Shown here one piece after another: positions 58,126 through 64,000 of a stretch of DNA of 64,000 nt. Within the stretch, counting starts at the first letter, position 1. Every line of letters starts with the position of its first letter. A program made the translations under genes and the position numbers. Under the pieces are notes generated by a model, which made no database searches, was not told the DNA's origin, and saw only the letters and a program-made list of their open reading frames with translations. Source of the stretch: Cryptomeria japonica (taxonomy: Eukaryota > Streptophyta > Pinopsida > Cupressales > Cupressaceae); NCBI RefSeq assembly GCF_030272615.1, contig NC_081406.1, positions 400,224,939 to 400,288,938 of the forward strand, written 5' to 3'.

Positions 58126-58619
58126 GTTGGATGAATGTATCTTCAAACGGAAAAAGAAAGCATCATGTTGGCGGGTGTTTCAAAAAAGAATATTCTAAAT
58201 ATAAAAAGAACCTGAGATAATAAGCCTTGAGGCATACTACATTGCATGGTAATCATAAAGAGGAAGGAATAAGCCAAATAATGATGAGATGTTAGGGAAG
58301 GGGTCTTTTCAGAGTAAGAAGACATGGATAAGTAATCAATTAATCTTGAATAAATTGTGTGAGTAATTATTTCGCCCTTGCATAAGGTTTTTTTTAAAAA
58401 AAAAAAATCATTTCCCGTACTTACCCATTTCATAATTAAGCAAGTGTTGGACGCTACGCATGATGACTTGACCTCTGTTTTTGCAATCCAAAATCATCTT
58501 TCAAGGTGAGTTTTGTTCTTTTTCCCTCATCCTCGCCATTCCATGTATTCAGGAGCTCTGTTAATTTGTTTTCTTGCAAAGTTTCTTGTTTACCTCCGAG
58601 TCCTGTGTAGAAACCCAAG
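58126..58619 (+). other. Spacer before the long unknown ORF, with possible intron
   Basis: No coding frame is visible. AAG followed by GTGAGTTTTG at 58503-58512 is a strong splice-donor match, and CCTGTGTAG at 58602-58610 is an acceptor match nine bases before the ATG at 58620. A spliced subgenomic message for the following ORF is possible but unproven. Confidence 0.35.
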
Positions 58620-61600
58620 ATGAGGCCAACATTGCCTAAGATTGACCAAAACTCAGGGCTAGTTTGTTCACACCTTGATTTAGGTGATACTTTCCTCTCA
58701 TCCGTAGATTTAAAGGAATTTCATGAGAGAGTGCAGGATTCTGCAAATTCCCATCTCATACAGAAAATAATTGAGAGTGGGTTAATAGAAGCGACATCTT
58801 TTCCACCAACTGTTCTTGTCCAGAATTAGTCCAAGAATGTATGAACTACTATGACCCTGTTTAGAGGAGCATCCAAACCGCAAATCGTGATGTTTTGCTG
58901 AAAGTGAATCGGGAAACCATTGCTGCAGTCATGAAGATTTCTGAGAAAAAACGATATGAGGACTGGACAGTGTCTAAGTCGAAGGGGTTGTTTTCTAAAA
59001 AGAAGACAATATATCAAAGTGTTATTGCCTGGAACTGGTTATTGAAGCTTCAGAAGGGTGGCTCTCATTTACCTAGACCATTAACCAGAGAACATTTGAT
59101 TAGAGAGGTACGTGATATTGTCATTTTGCTTCACAGGATTAGAGGGAATCAAACGACCTTCTTTTGGGAAGATTGGATGTACTTCATTGTTTAAGTTATT
59201 TTTGATGATGGGAGATACATAGATTGGGCGGAGTTAATTACTGAAAGGATGCATGAGGGTTTAAGTTGTTTTGGTAACAAAAATTTCTCTATGTCATCTT
59301 ACCTCATATACTGTTTAGCTTGCACTCGCTAATGGGTTGGCTTATACCATGAAAATTGGAGAAATGATATGAGGATATATGATTATCACCCGCATTTGCA
59401 ACATAACAGAGCCACTAAGAATTATCATAGGCTTCATGATGTTTTCCTTGGGAGACTGGTGTTTGAGTTGAAAGGGGATATCCATAAAAGATTGACCGAG
59501 GAAGTCATGCAGTTTGTAAGCACATATGGGAGCTTCTATATTCAGTTCTCCGGATTCACTTATTTGAGGGTTAGCGGTTTTGAAGGTGAACCATATAAGT
59601 TGCCAAGATATGTCTTTGATAGGTAAGTTTTAATTGAAGCATGCAGACAACTTGCTCATATTGATAAGAAATACAGGGCGAAGCACTGGACAAGAGTTTC
59701 TTTCCCATTGATTTGACTTATTACACCTGTAATAGTGTCTTAGATGCCTTGAATTTAGAGTTGGAGTTCAAGTAGCTCAAATTTTAGTTGTATACTCCTA
59801 GAATTGATTTCGATACTAAGGGGTTTGTAGCGACCCACCTTACACTCAGGAAATATTTTCAACATATTTCGAACCTAGAAGATTTCTGGGCAGATTGCAT
59901 GGATGAATATGAGGTTCGAAGAAGAGCTCACTTAAGGCTTTCAGTACAATAGATTAGGAATTATGGTTTGAAGATAAATACTGCAAATATTGTTGATGAT
60001 GAAAGTGATTTTCTTGATTCCCAGTTTGTTGATGATAGGCAGAAGGGGGTAATTCCAGAAATAGATTGGAGAAAGAATGAAGAAGAACATATTCAAACCA
60101 GGACATTCTCGGTTATCCAAAGGACAAAAAAGTGGCTTAGAGAATGGAGACTGAGCAGAAGTTCAAGAAAAAGTTCAACATCTCCCACTAAATCCCTGGT
60201 TTCTAATCCCATTGTTCCATCTTGTGCAGGTCCTTCCAGGAAAAAGGAGAAGGGTGAGAGGGTAATAGAAAGGGTACAGAGCAAATAGTATTTACCGACA
60301 TGAAGAATCACTCATTCTAGAACTAAGAGCAGAATAAAATCTTCCCATGCTAATATAGTAGTTGACCTTGAGACCATACCTGAGATGGATATTTATTTTT
60401 CAAGTCCAAATGTGGAAGTATAGGATTTAGATGATGAGGGTGGTAGTCAATAGGTAGATGAAGCCCTGAATGTGGACACTACTTTAGTAGTGAGAGAGCA
60501 AAAGGAGGTAGAAATTGGTTCAGACAAATCTCTCGTAACCCCAGGGCCAAAATGGTTGGAGAACACATTAACCAGTAAGAAAAGGAACATTGTTCTAGTA
60601 TCTATCCTCATCGAGGATATGGTCAATAAATGTCTAGGTAAGGTTTCTAAAGCCAAAAGGTTAAAGACTGTATCCAAAATTGATTTTGATGAAGATATAG
60701 GTAATTGGACTGCAGAGATTGCCCGCCCAAAAACTAATGAAATTATAGCTGATGCGACAAGTAAAGATTTTGCGATGGAAAAAGTGAGCTTAGGGGCAGG
60801 AACTCGCACAACAGATGCATTACATTTGGAAGTTTCAACCAAGAAGATGTTGAAAAGATCCTGGAAGGATGAAAAGGATAATTCTGAAATGAAAGAGATA
60901 ATGAGGAGCATGGCAGAATACATTGAGGCCATCTAAAGTCCTAATCTGCAACCCATTTCTCCGACTCCTACATCTTTTGACCCTAAGTCCCTTGTTAATC
61001 AGAAAACAATCGAGCAAATTAAAAAATGCAGATTAATGATAAACGTTGTTATGGAATGGCTAGGAGAAATTTAGAAAGCAGGAGGGAAATATTTTGTGGA
61101 TTTGAGTAAGGTTCATGATGATGCAAACACAGTGACAAAGCAATTAGAGAATGGAATTGTGAAATGGAAGAATGAAGAAGCTGAGGGGGTGAAAAGGGTA
61201 GCTCAGATGAGAGAAGTACAAAAATATGGTGTAATGAAGTTATTGTCAGAGAAGCCAGTTCCAACCCTGGATGATAATGTTCAGTACGTGTGCCAACGAA
61301 ATGTAGAATGGAGAAATGCATTGGTGAGATAGGCGTATGAAGAGTCTGCCAAATTGGTGAATCAACTTGCAAAATTGATGTCTTCCATGCACAATGAGAT
61401 TTGCTGCGTTGGTTTGAAGTGTTTAAAAGATGATGAAAAAACTCTAGAAACAATTAAGGTCATAACATGGTCATTAGAAGAGAAAATCAACCACATCAAA
61501 GAAGCCAAGGGCTTGATTTAAAATAACTTGAGTCTCATGTCTAAAATAGAATCACTTCTTTTCTTGCGCATTCAGAAACCTAGGTGAGCATTCAGATGAA

Positions 61601-61738
61601 GTCACACAAATACACCATGAGAAGGAAGTATGGAAGCAAAGAATAACACATGTGGGACTACCGCATAGCACAATCATTCAACACTTTGTAGTTGCTTACG
61701 TGGATTGGAAGAAGAAAGCAGTTATCAAAACTGCTTAG
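58620..61738 (+). pseudogene. Long degenerate ORF of unknown function upstream of an LTR
   Basis: About 1,040 codons can be followed from MRPTLPKIDQN at 58620 to WKKKAVIKTA and TAG at 61736, through many in-frame stops and a few shifts (near 58860, 59640-59960 and 61570). The N-terminal third is globular and Trp/Tyr-rich (FFWEDWMYFIV, DYHPHLQHNRATKNYHR, TYGSFYIQFSGF). The middle is basic, Ser/Pro-rich and then acidic. The last third is helical with probable coiled coils (KQLENGIVKWKNEEAEG). I do not recognise a known domain. The position between pol-type sequence and an LTR followed by an Athila-type primer site suggests the extra 3' ORF of an Athila-like element. It does not belong to B as judged by the LTR. 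Confidence 0.55.
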
Positions 61739-61741
61739 GAA

Positions 61742-62545
61742 TGTTCTATGCTAGGATGTCTCTTTTCAGTTGTTAGTTATGAAAATAGTTTTATTTTCCT
61801 ATTTAAACACTAGTTTCTTTGAATTCATGGGACATAAATGGTTGGTTTTCCACGTTTCCCGTATGAACTGTTAGGCAGGTTGTGGCTATATAAACTTATT
61901 TGCTTGACTTTGATAAGGTTAAAGAAATTTTGGCGATGAGATAGATTAGAAGACTTAGTCTTCTTATGAAATGGGTTGAATTTTCAAGGAAGACATTTTA
62001 TCAATGAATAGAATGATACTTATTCTGCAGCTTTCAAATCTGTGCATTTGAATGTGAATAGAAAATCTCTGTTGAGATATATTCATTTATGCAACATTTG
62101 TTGCTTCTTTGGTTATTTTACTTTCATAAGTTTGTGAATGAATTTAATAAGTAGGTCTTTTGTTGATTTTGCATGGATGTTTTGATCCCCCTTGTCTGTG
62201 AGACATGAGAGAGACTCGATCAGATCTGTGTTAAGAGGAAATTTTTTGAGAAGTGAAGCTATTTTAGGTGTAAGCCTGTGAGTTTGGATACATAATTTTG
62301 ATCTTTATAGCATTCATGTGGTGTTGACTTATGAATGTGAATGCCTTTACTCTCTTTCTGGTTAAAAGTGAAGTTAGAATTTCAAATAAAATTCACTGCA
62401 TATTTTACGGGAAGCTGCACCCTTATGCAGAGGGTAAATTATTCATAAATTTACCCAACTGTTGGTTCAATTTGTCTTTCAAGAAATAGGGGTAACACGA
62501 GTCAATCAACATAAAATTAAGACAAGACTAATCTATTAACCAACA
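61742..62545 (+). repeat. LTR of an Athila-like element
   Basis: It is placed between the end of the unknown ORF and the primer site: it starts TGTTCTATGC at 61742, has CTATATAAA at 61886-61894 as TATA box, and ends CCAACA at 62545. No second copy is in the window, so both ends are inferred from TG...CA and neighbours. Confidence 0.55.
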
Positions 62546-62552
62546 TGATTTT

Positions 62553-62570
62553 TGGCGGCTTTGCTGGGGA
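62553..62570 (+). other. Primer-site region, Athila type
   Basis: TGGCGGCTTTGCTGGGGA resembles the conserved post-LTR sequence of Athila elements (TGGCGCCGTTGCCGGGGA). It marks the LTR/internal border. Confidence 0.65.
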
Positions 62571-62717
62571 GTCGAATAATAAGACTTGAGGCTGAATTAG
62601 AAGGAAAGTAAGATTGTTTTCTGAAAGGGCTGATTTCCTCTTTTTGTTTCAAGTAAATAGTGAGTCATAAGCAAGTTGGAGTAAAAAATATATACAAGAT
62701 CTCAGAGGCGTGAAGGG

Positions 62718-63632
62718 GTGATTGATTCTGTTTTTCAGGAACTCCAAGATTCCAACTTCTTAACCTCTTTTACACCTAGAAGAAGAGCAAAGAGCAGACC
62801 TCCAACCTCCTCTTATGTATCTCCTATATCTTCTACCTATCAAGCCCTAACATTAAACGGTGTTACTTTCCCTAATGTAGTCAACCCTACAACTTTGAAT
62901 ATCATCTTACCTATGGCTGAAAATAATCCCTGGGGCCCTCCTGTAGGACCACTTGTACTTGGTGAAAATATTAACCCTTTGCCCAAAGGAGCAAGAGATC
63001 ATTTGCCTAAATTAAACGGTGATGGAAAGGTCTCAACAGGTGAACATTTGAATGCATTTAATGTTGCTTGTGGGGTTCTATCTATTCAACATGAAGATGT
63101 AGCTGTAAGATTGTTTTTACAAACATTAACAGAGGTGGCAATAGATTGGTTCTATCATTTACTAAATGGTATAATTATGAATTGGAATGATCTTAAAACT
63201 AGGTTTGAGGCTAGGTTTAATTTAACCTAAGATGAACATTCTCTTCTAGCACAGTTAGCTCAGTTAAAGAAAGAAATCCCTGAGTCTATGAGAGATTTTG
63301 TGGCTAAGTTTGACAAAATTGTTTATAAGATTCCAGCAAACCAAAGGCCTTCTAATGATAATTTGAAATGATTTTTCATCAATTCTATGCCCTCTAAAAT
63401 TAGTTTCCTAATTCGTAGGCAAAGAGTAGCAGCCTTAGTTGATGTAAAAACATTGGTAGTAGAATTAGAAGATTATCTGATTACTACATGAAGATGGAAG
63501 AGGGAAGTCCAAACTTCCACATCACAAGCATCAACCTCATCTGATCCTGTTATTCAAAGATTAATGAACAATATGATAACCATGAAAAGGAAATTACCTA
63601 AAACTAATACTTCTTATCCACAACCTTACCAA
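62718..63632 (+). pseudogene. Athila-like gag, 5' part, cut by an LTR
   Basis: After a Ser/Thr-rich start, MAENNPWGPPVGPLVLGEN at about 62913 is the typical Athila Gag opening. It is followed by LPKLNGDGKVSTGEHLNAFN, VRLFLQTLTEVAIDWFYHL and WNDLKTRFEARF, the retrotransposon Gag core. Stops at 63228, 63370 and 63489 interrupt the frame. The sequence reaches PQPYQC and is then replaced by the LTR at 63633, so the knuckle, protease and pol would lie beyond the insertion. Confidence 0.8.
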
Positions 63633-64000
63633 TGTTGGTATTTTGGTATGGTTTTGTCATTGATGTCAACACCTACTAAATACACCTACTTTGGAGATCC
63701 AACAACATTCACCGGCAAACAGTAAACTATGCAACAGTTATCGGTATATGGTTCACCGGTAGGATATAATGTTCACCGGTAGCATATAATGTTCATCGGT
63801 ACCTAAAATAACATGGAAGACGCTTGGTAATGTCGAAGACATCATGTGGACACTTTATTTTGAAGTAATAATCACTGGTATATTCTTATTTGCATATTTT
63901 CTTTTACCGGCAAATAGGTCCAGGTTATCTAGGGTTTCACCGACAGGTTTATCTTTTCCAGATCAGCATGGCACGCTATGGAGATGATTTATTATTGTTG
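63633..64000 (+). mobile_element. Sirevirus-like LTR (5' part), running off the window
   Basis: It begins TGTTGGTATTTTGGTATGG and follows the solo LTR at 11824 closely through to the window end (shared CACCGGCAAA, TACCGGCAAATAGGTCC, GATCAGCATGGCACGCTATG). It carries one extra copy of the CACCGGTAGGATATAATGTT block. Whether a complete element or a solo LTR follows cannot be seen. Confidence 0.85.

Larger units (their letters stand above)
42292..58135 (+). mobile_element. Element B: second Tat-clade Ty3/gypsy element, with two insertions
   Basis: The order is LTR (42292-43636), primer site, leader homologous to that of A, antisense Sirevirus-like fragment (44459-about 47003), gag, protease, G-patch, reverse transcriptase with YVDD, two RNases H and integrase (split by element K at 53958/56831), ending at 57431. 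Hairpin modules follow to 57624. The second RNase H (FTQQGSGAGIIFITPQR ... HIYGDSQLIINQ) places it in the Tat clade. No matching 3' LTR was found, so the right limit is approximate. Loss of key residues and many stops show it is inactive. Confidence 0.8.

Noticed and set aside
58620-61738. Assignment of the long unknown ORF to element B as an envelope gene
   Set aside because: The LTR following it does not match the LTR at 42292, and no signal peptide or membrane segment is evident, so neither the ownership nor the env label is supported.

Overview
This is nuclear DNA of a land plant, most likely a conifer or another large-genome gymnosperm. It holds one multi-exon plant-type gene (a GTE-class bromodomain/NET protein) in about 64 kb. 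The rest is layered, decayed LTR retrotransposons, a LINE remnant and AT-rich spacer. The conifer assignment is inferred from repeat load, slow decay and element types; no single marker proves it.

Layout. 1-900: 5' end of a minus-strand Ty3/gypsy-like element (gag plus Met-type primer site). 900-6463: gene-poor spacer with a long inverted repeat and small tandem repeats. 6464-8823 (minus): GTE gene, which I could extend from one long exon to a four-exon, 649-residue model. 9570-10260: LINE ORF1 remnant. 10788-16178: eroded LTRs, including a solo LTR of a Sirevirus-like copia family (11824-12889). 16179-22426: element C, an LTR element with a gag-like ORF and no polymerase. 23101-42291: Tat-clade Ty3/gypsy element A, whose leader is split by a complete Ty1/copia element (25406-31632, 369-bp LTRs, CTTTT target duplication). 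42292-about 58135: a second Tat-clade element, B. B is itself broken by an antisense 3' fragment of the Sirevirus-like family (44459-about 47003) and by a short non-autonomous LTR element K (53959-56830, ACTGG duplication) inside the integrase. 58620-61738: a long, stop-riddled reading frame of unknown function, followed by an LTR (61742-62545), an Athila-type primer site and an Athila-like gag. That gag is cut at 63633 by another Sirevirus-like LTR that runs off the window.

Only the GTE gene looks functional as host coding sequence. The retroelement frames carry stops and shifts and are annotated as pseudogenes. The nesting order is readable: copia into A, K into B, and the Sirevirus-like family into several hosts. 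The observations I rate highest are: a small hairpin module that recurs inside and after pol of both Tat elements with compensatory stem changes; a stop-codon spectrum in the copia element with only TAG and TGA; unknown third reading frames with predicted coiled-coil tails just upstream of LTRs in two unrelated families; and single LTRs that serve two neighbouring elements.
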